NCBI GenBank assembly: GCA_035519535.1
Contig: DATIWF010000065.1
Location: forward strand, 1-60,436
Direction: 5' to 3'
Length of the DNA stretch: 60,436 bases
Origin: DATEGZ01 sp035519535
GTDB taxonomy: Bacteria; Acidobacteriota; Vicinamibacteria; Vicinamibacterales; SCN-69-37
The notes under the pieces are model-generated. The model did no database searches, was not told where the DNA came from, and saw only the letters and a list, made by a program, of their open reading frames with translations. This document shows positions 1 through 7,266 of the stretch, piece after piece; position 1 is the stretch's first letter, and the number at the start of each line of letters is the position of its first letter. Both the position numbers and the translations under genes were made by a program.

Positions 1-1
1 G

Positions 2-208
2 ACGCAGTATCTCGCCGACGAAGGGTTGGCTGTAGACCAAGTAGTCCATGTGTCGCCGGATGATCTGTCGGCGCTCAAGGTGCGGGGTCTCCCGACGCTG
101 GTCCTCGTCGATAGTCGTGGAGTCGTTAGAGGCATCTGGGAAGGACGCTTGTCGAAGATCGACGAGCAGCAACTGTGGCTCCTCGCGCTGAGGAATCCGA
201 CGAGCTAG
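2..208 (+). CDS. Thioredoxin-fold protein, C-terminal fragment (cut by window edge)
   Basis: Only the last 68 codons are inside the window; the frame is open from base 2 to a TAG at 206-208. The segment reads like the second half of a thioredoxin/redoxin domain: a G-L-P-T-L-V-L-V-D stretch (the cis-proline strand) followed by a G-V-V-R-G-I-W-E-G turn. The CxxC active-site region would lie upstream, outside the window, so redox activity cannot be judged. It is 39 bases ahead of the VWA gene on the same strand and probably lies in the integrated element that ends at the tRNA-Gly gene. Confidence 0.6.
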   Translation, partial: TQYLADEGLAVDQVVHVSPDDLSALKVRGLPTLVLVDSRGVVRGIWEGRLSKIDEQQLWLLALRNPTS

Positions 209-247
209 CGCGCTTGCGAAGAGCGTCGGGGCCGGCGCTGTGAGTCG

Positions 248-1156
248 ATGGCGCTGCACATGGATGAGACCCCGTCACGTCGGCGATTCCTAGGTTGGCG
301 GAGGGCGAGCACCACTTTGGCAGTCTCCGTCTGCGGCCTTGCAATTCCGCTGCAGGAACAACACCCAACCTTTCGTGATCGCACGCGGATTGTTCCCGTG
401 TACGTGACGGTGAGGGACTCTCGCGGCCAATTCGTGCCTGACCTGCCCCGCGAGGACTTCAGGGTGTTCGACAACGGCCACGAGCGCCCGATCGAGGTCT
501 TCGAAAATAAGATCGAACCGATTGCTGTGGTCGTGCTGCGAGATGACAGCGACAGTCTGCGCGGAGCACGAGCTATCAAGGACGTCGCTATTCGGAGCTT
601 CATCGACGCCCTCTTGCCGGGCGATCTCGCCCGCTTGGCTGAGTTTGCTGACAAAGTGACATTCAGTCCGCATTGGAGCGGTGACCACTCCGAACTTGTA
701 GCCCACCTTGCCGCCCTCCCGAAAGGCGGAGGGAATACGGCGCTTGGCGATGCAGTTCGCGCCGGGCTTGGAGAACTCGAGGGTCAGCAAGGCCGTCCGG
801 TGCTGTTGCTGCTCTCAGACGGCGGCGCGCCAGGAGTCTCAGCGCTAGCAACGCTCGTCCCTGAGCGGGTGACCGTGTATTTCGTTGGGATTTGGAACGG
901 CGCGACAACGGCAAGCCGTTACCTGCGAGAGGCATTTCAATTTGCCTCGGACAGCGGCGGCGGCTACCACCTTCTGAGACCCACCGACGACATGGCAAAG
1001 GTCTTCCGTGAGATCTCGGATGAACTGCACCATCGCTACCTGCTCGGTTTCTCGCCGGCCGTCCTAGATGGCAAGAAGCACAGCATCGAAGTCCGTACAA
1101 CTAGATCAGGCATGAACGTTCGTTCGAGATCGAGCTACATCGCTGTCGATCGTTAA
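248..1156 (+). CDS. Exported VWA-domain protein (Acidobacterial VWFA-related family)
   Basis: A 302-residue protein. The N-terminus has a twin-arginine-like motif (S-R-R-R-F-L, about residues 10-15) and a hydrophobic stretch to about residue 34, so Tat export is likely. Residues 48-85 form the strand-rich segment (V-P-V-Y-V-T-V-R-D, then D-F-R-V-F-D-N-G) typical of the large secreted VWA family of Acidobacteriota. A von Willebrand A fold follows, with a MIDAS set D-D-S-D-S (99-103), a later Thr in G-N-T-A-L-G-D and an Asp in L-L-S-D-G-G. The C-terminus has the R-Y-L-L-G-F-S-P motif usual in the family. The role in these bacteria is unknown; metal-dependent protein binding outside the cytoplasm is inferred. 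ATG 260 is an alternative start. Its G+C looks lower than the core genes further right, in keeping with the element it sits in. Confidence 0.8.
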   Translation: MALHMDETPSRRRFLGWRRASTTLAVSVCGLAIPLQEQHPTFRDRTRIVPVYVTVRDSRGQFVPDLPREDFRVFDNGHERPIEVFENKIEPIAVVVLRDDSDSLRGARAIKDVAIRSFIDALLPGDLARLAEFADKVTFSPHWSGDHSELVAHLAALPKGGGNTALGDAVRAGLGELEGQQGRPVLLLLSDGGAPGVSALATLVPERVTVYFVGIWNGATTASRYLREAFQFASDSGGGYHLLRPTDDMAKVFREISDELHHRYLLGFSPAVLDGKKHSIEVRTTRSGMNVRSRSSYIAVDR

Positions 1157-1386
1157 AAAAGCAAGCATCGGTAGTGCCCACACTTGGCCGGTCGCTACCT
1201 GAGTGCGTCCGTTCGCTTCACTAGTTCATCGAACTGTGAGGGGATGGGTATTGTCACGCTACCCACCGAATGACATGACATCCGGGTGCCGCGCGTCCGG
1301 TCGCGGTGGTTCAGTTGCGAACACAAGAAACCTCAATGTCGTGAGACACGGTCGGCTAGCGCCTGTGGCAGCGCTGTCGGACCAGA

Positions 1387-2560
1387 TTGGGTAGGGAAGT
1401 CGCGGTGCAACTGAGGGGCCGCGAGATTACGCGACGTGCATCCGCCCGATTGACTAGACGGGCGGGGGCGTTCTTGCTTGTCGTCGCGGTTTGCTTAGTC
1501 CTTGCATTCGCAGGCGACTCGTGGATTGGACGCCCGGACTGCCCTTCAGGGGCGTGGGTCGGCAATCGAGTCGCTGTTCGCGCAGTATGCTCAGGGTGAC
1601 TACGACGTCGTCGCGCAGCGTCTGAACACACTCGAAGACTTTCTCGACGATCGGTCACGCTCGATGCCGCGCTCAACGCGTGGCGCACAGACCACCGCGC
1701 CATTCGCACGAGCTTCCTTCTTGAAATGGCGATCGGCGCCTCCAATGCTCGCGCTCAGCAAGGCCTTGTTACTTTGCTCAGCTCCGGGTGGGCCTCGTGG
1801 TCCAGAGACCACTCACGACGGTAGGCGACCGTGAGGCCGAGGTTTACGAGATCATCTGGCACGAGTGCGCGCTTGGCCTCTTGCAGCACCAGCGCTTGTG
1901 GGCGCAGCAGGGGTCTATCTCCAGGCCTCGAGAAGCGTTTCAAGTCCATCGGGCCGCTCGATCGCGTGCGGTCGAGAGTTGCTCTCGATGCTGCCGTCGC
2001 GCGCGCGCAGCGCCGCTGCACGGACTCCGAACTGGCGCAGTTCCGGGCCGGGGCCGGCCAGCGCTCACTCGCGACTGTCGCCGGCGGAACCGGCGCTCCA
2101 GACGCGTCAGGGTACGCACCAACGCGGAGGCTCGACGACTGGGGCAAACAGGATGCGCAGATGGAATCTGACCTCGATGAGGTGATCCGCCTCTTCAGCC
2201 GAGCTCGGCAGGTTCAGGAAACGCAAGTCGAAGCGAGTGTGCGGCAGGCGTTCCTGCTACTGCAACGAGGCCGAGCGTCCGTTGCACTGCAAGCGCTTGA
2301 CCAGCTGCCCGACGTTGACGGCGCTGGGTCAGATCGGGGGTCGCTTCCCTGGTGCTCGCCTGACCCGACCCGTGGCACTAGCGCCGTCACGTCTTGTGTC
2401 GGCACTCGACCGCGAGGTGACGGTTGCTCCGAGCGGGGCCGAGACGCTTCGCGTGACTTTGTCGGCTCGCCGACAGTGTCGGTCACCCGACAGTTTGTCG
2501 CCGCGTCCTGAACTAGGCTGCCGAATACGTGATGCGGCGGGAGCTTCCACATGGCGCAGT
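1387..2560 (+). pseudogene. Decayed secreted TPR-like protein gene with several frameshifts
   Basis: No single frame is open, but coherent protein-like segments follow one another in different frames. A signal-peptide-like start with F-L-L-V-V-A-V-C-L-V-L-A-F-A-G lies near 1465-1510 (frame 1). An I-E-S-L-F-A-Q-Y-A-Q-G-D-Y-D-V-V-A segment lies near 1570-1640 (frame 2). A segment containing F-L-L-E-M-A-I-G-A-S lies near 1660-1785 (frame 1). V-V-Q-R-P-L and W-H-E-C-A-L-G-L-L-Q lie near 1788-1915 (frame 3). V-E-A-S-V-R-Q-A-F-L-L-L-Q-R-G-R lies near 2229-2280 (frame 1). At about 1795 the text W-A-S-W-S-R continues sensibly only after a one-base shift. The order fits a secreted helical-repeat protein of a kind common in Vicinamibacteria (from memory). 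The 230 bases before it (1157-1386) show no gene. Sequencing error is possible, but several shifts in 1.2 kb argue for real decay. Confidence 0.5.
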
Positions 2561-2825
2561 CGCTGACGGTCGCGGACCCTTCCACGGGACCATTGTCTTG
2601 ACGAGCCGGAAAAGGGCGCGTCGGATCCGGAAATCCTGGAGGGCTGCCCGCTATCTAGTGAGCTACTGCGTGCTCTATCAACCTTGCGCAGCGCCGACAA
2701 CCGTCACACCGCTCGCCGGCCCGCTAGGTTCCTCAGAGCGAACGACTTCCCGCCAGCCCGAATCAACTCGGCGGCGGATCGCATGGCGCTTGTCCGGGCG
2801 CGCGGGGGTCGAGTGCGGGGTCGCG

Positions 2826-2875
2826 GGGTCGGGGGGAGCGACCCCCCTTGCGCGCCGGGGTCGCTCCCCCGACCC
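2826..2875. repeat. GC-rich 19/20-bp inverted repeat (hairpin)
   Basis: Arms 2826-2845 and 2857-2875 are reverse complements except for one extra G in the first arm, around an 11-base loop. The arms read GGGTC, a G run, then AGCGACCCC. There is no T tract on either strand, so it is not a standard intrinsic terminator. It lies in the gene-free stretch 2561-3137, between the decayed gene and the excisionase-like gene. Apart from this hairpin and the larger one at 2928-3080, no gene is seen in that stretch. Confidence 0.7.
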
Positions 2876-2927
2876 GGTGATCTTCGCAATGCACGGAGAG
2901 TGATCGTCAGCGGTCTCAGCATGTGCC

Positions 2928-3080
2928 GGACGCGGCCATCACGCATTCGATTCTCGGGCGGCCCTCGGCATCCGTCAAGGCGCGTTCGCTTCGCTCCGCC
3001 CGCGCCGCGGCTGCGGCCTTGACGGATCCCTCGGCGCCGCCACGCGCTTGGCCATTGCGTGATGGCCCGACGCGTGTCCG
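2928..3080. repeat. Long imperfect palindrome (~150 nt, two perfect 12-bp stems) upstream of the recombinase genes
   Basis: The outer arms 2934-2945 (GGCCATCACGCA) and 3056-3067 are perfect reverse complements. The inner arms 2970-2981 (ATCCGTCAAGGC) and 3016-3027 are a second perfect 12-bp pair. Weaker complementarity (GGCCCTCGG against CTCGGCGCC) lies between them, and GGAC-GCG/GGACACGCG extends the outer stem. The whole could fold as one long interrupted hairpin on either strand. It ends about 57 bases before the ATG of the HTH gene. Clear integron attC core motifs were looked for and not found. Possible roles are a recombination or accessory site of the element, a regulatory structure, or a family of mobile hairpins. 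Confidence 0.6.
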
Positions 3081-3137
3081 CTGGCGAATCGCATGCGTGC
3101 GTGGGTTGAGAGAGCCGAACCGCAGGAGCCGTACGCG

Positions 3138-3338
3138 ATGAATGTCGACGCAGAATCCGTGCTCATGACCGTCAGCGAAGTCGCCGACGTACTCCGCACG
3201 AGTCGGAAAGCAATCTACGCCATGATCGAGCGCGGACACCTTCCCGGTCTTCGTCGCATCGGTCGTCGCGTACTCATTCGGCGCGCCGATCTATTACACT
3301 GGCTCGACCACAACTGCGCCTCGTCGCGAAAGGGGTAA
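3138..3338 (+). CDS. Excisionase-family helix-turn-helix DNA-binding protein
   Basis: A 66-residue protein if started at ATG 3138, which has AGGAG at 3124-3128 nine bases upstream; the frame is open further upstream to 3093. The sequence T-V-S-E-V-A-D-V-L-R-T-S-R-K-A-I-Y-A-M-I-E-R-G-H-L-P is the standard MerR-like/HTH_17 fold of the excisionase domain family. It continues into R-I-G-R-R-V-L-I-R-R-A-D-L-L-H-W-L, the wing. Such proteins bend DNA for excision or act as small regulators. It ends 4 bases before the integrase gene, so the two are probably co-transcribed and together form the recombination module of the element. Confidence 0.85.
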   Translation: MNVDAESVLMTVSEVADVLRTSRKAIYAMIERGHLPGLRRIGRRVLIRRADLLHWLDHNCASSRKG

Positions 3339-3342
3339 CGCG

Positions 3343-4497
3343 ATGAGCGTGAAGATACGGCCGTACGGCAAAGGTGGTTGGGAAGTGGACATTCGGTTGC
3401 GTCTCCCGGATGGCAGCGTCGTGCGGGAGCGGACGAAGAGTCCGGTCGCGGGCAAGACCGCGACGATGCGATGGGCACAGGCGCGCGAGCACGCGTTGCT
3501 GGTGCGCGGCACGCCCAAGGCTCAGACACAGGAGGTCAAGACGATCGTGACGCTGAAGGACTTCGCGCCCAGGTTCCTGGAGGGGTACGCGAAGGCAAAT
3601 CGGCAGAAGCCAAGTGGGATCGTTGCCACGGAGAGCATCTTGAACACGCACTTGATCCCACGCTTCGGTGGTCAGACGCTCGACGCGATCTCGACCGAGG
3701 ACGTGCAACGGTTGAAGAGCGGGCTGAGCGATCGCGCGCCGAAGACGGTCAACAACGTGCTCGCGGTCCTGAACACGTTGCTCAAGGCGGCGGTGGAATG
3801 GAAGGTGATCGATCGCATGCCGTGCGCAATTCGCTTGCTCAAAGTCGCGAAAGCTTCGATGGGCTTCTATGACGTCGAGGAGTACGGACGACTGCGTGAC
3901 GCGGCCGCCACACTCAGCCGCACGACGTCCCTGATCGTGCTGTTGGGCGGGGACGCGGGACTCCGATGCGGCGAGATGATCGCATTGGAGTGGGGCGATG
4001 TGGACCTGGTGAAGCGGCAACTGACAGTGCAGCGATCGGCGTGGCGCGGGCACGTAACGGCGCCGAAAGGCGGACGCGCGCGGTACGTGCCGCTCACGCG
4101 TCGTTTGGTCGACGCGCTCCGCGAGCATCGGCACCTGCGATCGGCGCGCGTGCTCGGTCCAAGTGACGGCGACGGATCGCCGCTCACCTGGGACGTCGCT
4201 CGGGAGCATGTCCAGCGGGCGGTGAGACGCGCAAGGATCACCGGGAGTGGCACCAGCGGCATCCATCGGCTGCGCCACACGTTCTGCTCGCACCTCGCGA
4301 TGCGCGGCGCCCCCGCGCGCGCGATCCAGGAGCTCGCGGGGCATCAGGATCTGGGGACGACGCAGCGGTACATGCACCTCAGTCCCGCGGCGCTCGATGG
4401 AGCGATTCGGCTGCTCGAGGCCTCGGATCTTGGGTCCGCGCGTGGAGAAATAGTGGAGACGGACGATCGTGAAATCGCTAACGTGAACACTGTCTAG
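3343..4497 (+). CDS. int: Tyrosine-type site-specific recombinase (integrase)
   Basis: A 384-residue phage-type integrase. The N-terminal ~60 residues are an arm-binding-like domain, followed by a SAM-like core-binding domain (about 65-165) and the catalytic domain. The catalytic set is intact: Arg208 in G-L-R-C-G-E, a Lys in the beta-hairpin (about 250, K-G-G-R-A-R-Y-V-P-L), His308 and Arg311 in H-R-L-R-H-T, His334 in G-H-Q-D-L-G-T-T, and Tyr343 in Q-R-Y-M-H-L. ATG 3343 follows a GGGG run at suitable spacing. The gene points at, and stops 8 bases short of, the 3' end of a tRNA-Gly gene. That is the classic layout for an element integrated into a tRNA gene, and the enzyme probably recognises that tRNA end. 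Confidence 0.95.
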   Translation: MSVKIRPYGKGGWEVDIRLRLPDGSVVRERTKSPVAGKTATMRWAQAREHALLVRGTPKAQTQEVKTIVTLKDFAPRFLEGYAKANRQKPSGIVATESILNTHLIPRFGGQTLDAISTEDVQRLKSGLSDRAPKTVNNVLAVLNTLLKAAVEWKVIDRMPCAIRLLKVAKASMGFYDVEEYGRLRDAAATLSRTTSLIVLLGGDAGLRCGEMIALEWGDVDLVKRQLTVQRSAWRGHVTAPKGGRARYVPLTRRLVDALREHRHLRSARVLGPSDGDGSPLTWDVAREHVQRAVRRARITGSGTSGIHRLRHTFCSHLAMRGAPARAIQELAGHQDLGTTQRYMHLSPAALDGAIRLLEASDLGSARGEIVETDDREIANVNTV

Positions 4498-4505
4498 GAG
4501 ATAGG

Positions 4506-4545
4506 TGGAGCGGGCTACGGGAATCGAACCCGTCTAGCTGGCTTG
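4506..4545. other. Probable attachment site (att) at the tRNA-Gly 3' end
   Basis: The integrase gene stops at 4497 and the tRNA 3' end begins at 4506, so the crossover site is most likely in the T-arm/acceptor half of the tRNA gene (about 4506-4545). If so, the element lies to the left and a direct copy of this tRNA end should mark its other boundary. No copy was found by eye in 1-4500, so that boundary would be outside the window. The exact core cannot be set from one end. Confidence 0.45.
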
Positions 4546-4579
4546 GGAAGCCAGAGCATTACCACTATGCTAAGCCCGC
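4506..4579 (-). tRNA. tRNA-Gly (anticodon CCC)
   Basis: Read on the minus strand from 4579 to 4506, the sequence folds as a 74-nt cloverleaf. The acceptor GCGGGCT pairs with AGCCCGC, and the D arm runs from TAGCATAGTGG. The anticodon stem CTGGC/GCCAG encloses the loop TTCCCAA, giving CCC. The T arm is ACGGG-TTCGATT-CCCGT. The CCA end is encoded (TGG at 4506-4508 on the plus strand). Its 3' end faces the integrase gene. Confidence 0.97.
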
Positions 4580-4595
4580 GTCTGGGAGAATCATA

Positions 4596-4712
4596 CCAAC
4601 TTAGAACTTAGAACTCAGAACTTAGAACTTGGGGCCACGGACTGACCGAAGTGTGAAGTTCCAAGTTCGAAGTTCCAAGTTTGAAGTTCTAAGTTCTAAG
4701 TTTGCAGTTCTA
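4596..4712. repeat. Tandem and inverted repeat cluster (AAGTTCTAAGTTC units)
   Basis: The left part (4598-4632) is a run of AACTTAGAACTTAGAACT units. The right part (about 4654-4712) is a run of the complementary AAGTTCNAAGTTC units, separated by about 20 unique bases. The two arms can pair. The cluster fills the whole space between the tRNA-Gly 5' end and the end of the phosphomannomutase gene, and the TAG stop of that gene (4710-4712, minus strand) lies within a repeat unit. It resembles short tandemly repeated repetitive (STRR) DNA. Confidence 0.8.
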
Positions 4713-6071
4713 CATTGCCTGCCTGATCACCCCAAGCACTTCGTCGCGCTTCGCGGCCATCAAGTCCGGCGTGACCGCCTCCAGATTCAGTCGGAGCATC
4801 GGCTCGGTGTTCGAACCGCGGACATTGAAGTGCCAGTCGGCGAATTCCGCGGAGAACCCGTCGAGCGTGTAGGTGTGGCCGTCGCGATACTTCACGGCGA
4901 GGTCCTTGAGACGCGCCGAGACGCTGGCCATGTCGCTGACCTTCGTGTTGATCTCGCCGGAGATGAAGTACTTCGCGCGCAGCGGCGCCAGCAGCTCGGC
5001 GAGCGCCATCCGCTTCTTCGACATGAGCTCCAGGATCAGCAGCGCCGGGATGAATCCGTTGTCTGCGTAGTAGAAGTCGCGGAAGTAGTAGTGGCCGGTG
5101 ACCTCGCCCCCGAACACCGCGTCTTCCTCGCGCATCCGCCGCTTGATGAACGCGTGGCCGACGCGGTTCATGAGCGCCGTGCCGCCGTACCGCGCGACGA
5201 TGTCCTTGACCGCATAGCTGGCGCGGACGTCGTAGACGATCTTCTCGCCGCGCGACCGCATGAGAAAGGCCTCGGCGAGGAGCGCGGTGACGAAATCGCC
5301 CGCGATGAACTCGCCGTGGCCGTCGATGAAGAAGCAGCGATCCGCGTCGCCGTCCCAGGCGATGCCGATGTCGGCGCCGCTCGCCTTGACGCGCTCGACG
5401 ATGTCGCGGCGGTTTTCCTCGATGAGCGGGTTGGCCTCGTGATTCGGGAACGTCCCGTCGATCGCGAAGCACAGCCTCGTCGTCCGGCAGGGCAGGCGAT
5501 CGAAGAGCCGCGGGGCGACCAGGCCGCCCATGCCGCTGCCCGCGTCGAGCACGACGTTGAAGGGGGCGATGCCGTCCGGATCGACGAACGACAGCACCTT
5601 CTGGACGTAGTCATCCAGCAGACTGCGCGACTCGAGCGCGCCGGCGGCGCCCTTCGGCGCCGGGATGGACCCGCTCGTCACCATCTCGGCGATCTCGCCG
5701 ATGCCCGCGTCGCCCGAGAGCGGAAACGCCTCGCGGCGCACCATCTTGACGCCGTTGTATTCCTTCGGATTGTGCGACGCCGTGATCTGCGCGCCGCCGT
5801 CGAGCCCGTCGCGCACGACGCCGAAGTAGAGCATGTCGGTCGCGCACATGCCGTAGTCCACGACGTCGGTGCCCTGCTCGCGGACGCCGGCGATGAACGC
5901 CGCGGCGAGCGACGGCGACGACACGCGCATGTCGCGCGAGACGCCGATGCGCTGGCCGCCCAGATACGCGGCGAACGCGCGGCCGATCTGGCGCACGCCG
6001 GACTCGTCGAGCTCGGTGGGGTAGATCCCGCGAACGTCGTAGGCCTTGAAGATCGATTTGGAAATGCTCAT
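4710..6071 (-). CDS. Phosphomannomutase/phosphoglucomutase
   Basis: A 453-residue alpha-D-phosphohexomutase, full length for the bacterial PMM/PGM type. It interconverts hexose-6-phosphate and hexose-1-phosphate in the cytoplasm, feeding sugar-nucleotide synthesis. The four domains are in order. The active-site phosphoserine loop T-A-S-H-N-P is at 97-102 (Ser99), the metal-binding D-G-D-A-D-R at 240-245, the sugar-specificity loop G-E-V-T-G-H near 320, and the phosphate-binding R-G-S-N-T-E-P near 418. It lies 73 bases downstream of the NDP-sugar pyrophosphorylase gene on the same strand, and the two products act in series. Whether the substrate is mannose or glucose cannot be decided from the sequence. 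Its stop codon sits in a repeat unit. Confidence 0.92.
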   Translation of the reverse strand: MSISKSIFKAYDVRGIYPTELDESGVRQIGRAFAAYLGGQRIGVSRDMRVSSPSLAAAFIAGVREQGTDVVDYGMCATDMLYFGVVRDGLDGGAQITASHNPKEYNGVKMVRREAFPLSGDAGIGEIAEMVTSGSIPAPKGAAGALESRSLLDDYVQKVLSFVDPDGIAPFNVVLDAGSGMGGLVAPRLFDRLPCRTTRLCFAIDGTFPNHEANPLIEENRRDIVERVKASGADIGIAWDGDADRCFFIDGHGEFIAGDFVTALLAEAFLMRSRGEKIVYDVRASYAVKDIVARYGGTALMNRVGHAFIKRRMREEDAVFGGEVTGHYYFRDFYYADNGFIPALLILELMSKKRMALAELLAPLRAKYFISGEINTKVSDMASVSARLKDLAVKYRDGHTYTLDGFSAEFADWHFNVRGSNTEPMLRLNLEAVTPDLMAAKRDEVLGVIRQAM

Positions 6072-6077
6072 AGAAAG

Positions 6078-6134
6078 TCAGGCACCAGGCACTGGGCGCG
6101 GGCTCATGCCGAGTGCCCGATGCCGAGTGCCTGA
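6078..6134. repeat. Short repeat/hairpin cluster (GCCGAGTGCC, AGGCAC units)
   Basis: TCAGGCAC (6078-6085) and GTGCCTGA (6127-6134) are reverse complements. Between them lie a second AGGCACTGGGC and a tandem GCCGAGTGCCYGA pair (6107-6134). The cluster occupies the space between the pyrophosphorylase and phosphomannomutase genes. Its design is like the other intergenic repeat clusters in the window, with a different unit. Confidence 0.7.
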
Positions 6135-6144
6135 TTCTAAGCGG

Positions 6145-7200
6145 TCAGGTCTGCGAATAGTCCGTCACGACCGACTTGTCGCCGAAGAGCCCGCCGGTGA
6201 TGTCGACGTTGCGCCCGAAGTGACAGTTCCGGCCCGCGAGCGTGTCCACGAGCCGCGCTTCGCTCTCGACCCAGGTGTTCGGCCACAGAATGCAGCCGTC
6301 GACGGCCGCCTCCTCCGCGATCGTCGAGTGCCGGCCGATGACCGAGTACGGCCCGATGCGCGCCCCGCGCTTGATGGTCGCCGCGGCGTCGATGAAGCAC
6401 GGCCCGGTGATCGTCGCGCCCTCCTCGATCCGCGCCTCGGGCGAGACGATGGCCGCGCCGGGTGTGGACGCGAAGGGCGGCGCTGTCAGGCGGCCGTCCA
6501 TGATGTCGCGATGGGCCTGCCGGTACTTCTCGGGCGTGCCGATATCGATCCAGTACCCGCGGTCGATGTGGGCCACGAACGTCGCCCGGTCGTGGATGAG
6601 CGACGGAAAGTAGCTCCGCTCGATGGAGTAGGCCGTGTCCCGGGGCACGCGCTCGAGCGTGTCCGGCTCGAGCACGTAGATGCCCGCGTTGATCGTGTCA
6701 CACCGAATCTGGTCGGCCGACGGCTTCTCGAGGAACGCCAGGATGTTGCCGTGCGCGTCGGTCTCGACCAGGCCGTAGGCCGATGGGTTCTCGACCGGCG
6801 TGAGGACGATGGTCGCCTTGGCCTGGCGCTCGCGGTGGAGGCGGATCACGGCCGGCAAATCGACCGCCGTCAGGACGTCGCCATTGAAGACGACGATGGG
6901 CTCGCCGAGCCGATCGCCGGCCGCGAACCGGATGGCGCCGCCCGTGCCGAGCGGCGTCGGCTCGACGACGTACCGCAGGTGAATCCCGAGGTCGGAGCCG
7001 TCGCCGAACACTTCCTCGATGCGGCGCGGCTGGTAGTTCAGGCTGAGCACCACCTCGTCGATCTCCGGCACCTGACGGAGCAGGTCAATCTGATACCGGA
7101 GAAACGGACGGTCGAAAATGGGGACGATGGGCTTGGGCGTGTGGAGGGTCAGGGGGCGCAGGCGCGTGCCCTTCCCACCGGCCAGGAGAATGGCCTTCAT
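6145..7200 (-). CDS. NDP-sugar pyrophosphorylase (mannose-1-phosphate guanylyltransferase-like)
   Basis: A 351-residue nucleotidyltransferase that makes an NDP-sugar from NTP and sugar-1-phosphate. The N-terminal domain (1-235) has L-A-G-G-K-G-T-R-L-R-P-L-T at about 6-18, T-P-K-P-I-V-P-I with the nucleotide-binding Lys, V-F-N-G-D-V with the metal-binding Asp, and W-I-D-I-G-T-P-E. The C-terminal part (about 255-345) is a left-handed beta-helix of hexapeptide repeats (I-V-S-P-E-A-R-I-E-E-G-A). This is the layout of GDP-mannose pyrophosphorylase homologs in many bacteria; base and sugar specificity are not fixed by sequence alone. It precedes the phosphohexomutase gene and is divergent from pgsA. 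Confidence 0.85.
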   Translation of the reverse strand: MKAILLAGGKGTRLRPLTLHTPKPIVPIFDRPFLRYQIDLLRQVPEIDEVVLSLNYQPRRIEEVFGDGSDLGIHLRYVVEPTPLGTGGAIRFAAGDRLGEPIVVFNGDVLTAVDLPAVIRLHRERQAKATIVLTPVENPSAYGLVETDAHGNILAFLEKPSADQIRCDTINAGIYVLEPDTLERVPRDTAYSIERSYFPSLIHDRATFVAHIDRGYWIDIGTPEKYRQAHRDIMDGRLTAPPFASTPGAAIVSPEARIEEGATITGPCFIDAAATIKRGARIGPYSVIGRHSTIAEEAAVDGCILWPNTWVESEARLVDTLAGRNCHFGRNVDITGGLFGDKSVVTDYSQT

Positions 7201-7266
7201 GTCAGCCGACCATCATAACAAGCGGGCCTCGGTTTTGCCGTACAATTGCAGGAGTCGGGGCTGTCC

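Noticed and set aside
1157..1386. Gene between the VWA gene and the pseudogene
   Set aside because: Only short frames without ribosome-binding sites or protein-like composition were seen.
2463..2500. Two small GTCGG-N4-CCGAC hairpins in tandem
   Set aside because: Stems of five bases are expected by chance in this GC-rich sequence; they lie within the decayed gene.
2928..3110. Integron attC site next to the integrase
   Set aside because: The hairpin size would fit, but no clear GTTRRRY/RYYYAAC core pair was found and the recombinase is a phage-type integrase, not IntI.
4629..6134. A 501-codon open frame on the plus strand opposite the phosphomutase gene
   Set aside because: It is the complementary frame of a clear enzyme in GC-rich DNA; its protein is a mix of Arg, Ala, Asp and His without motifs.
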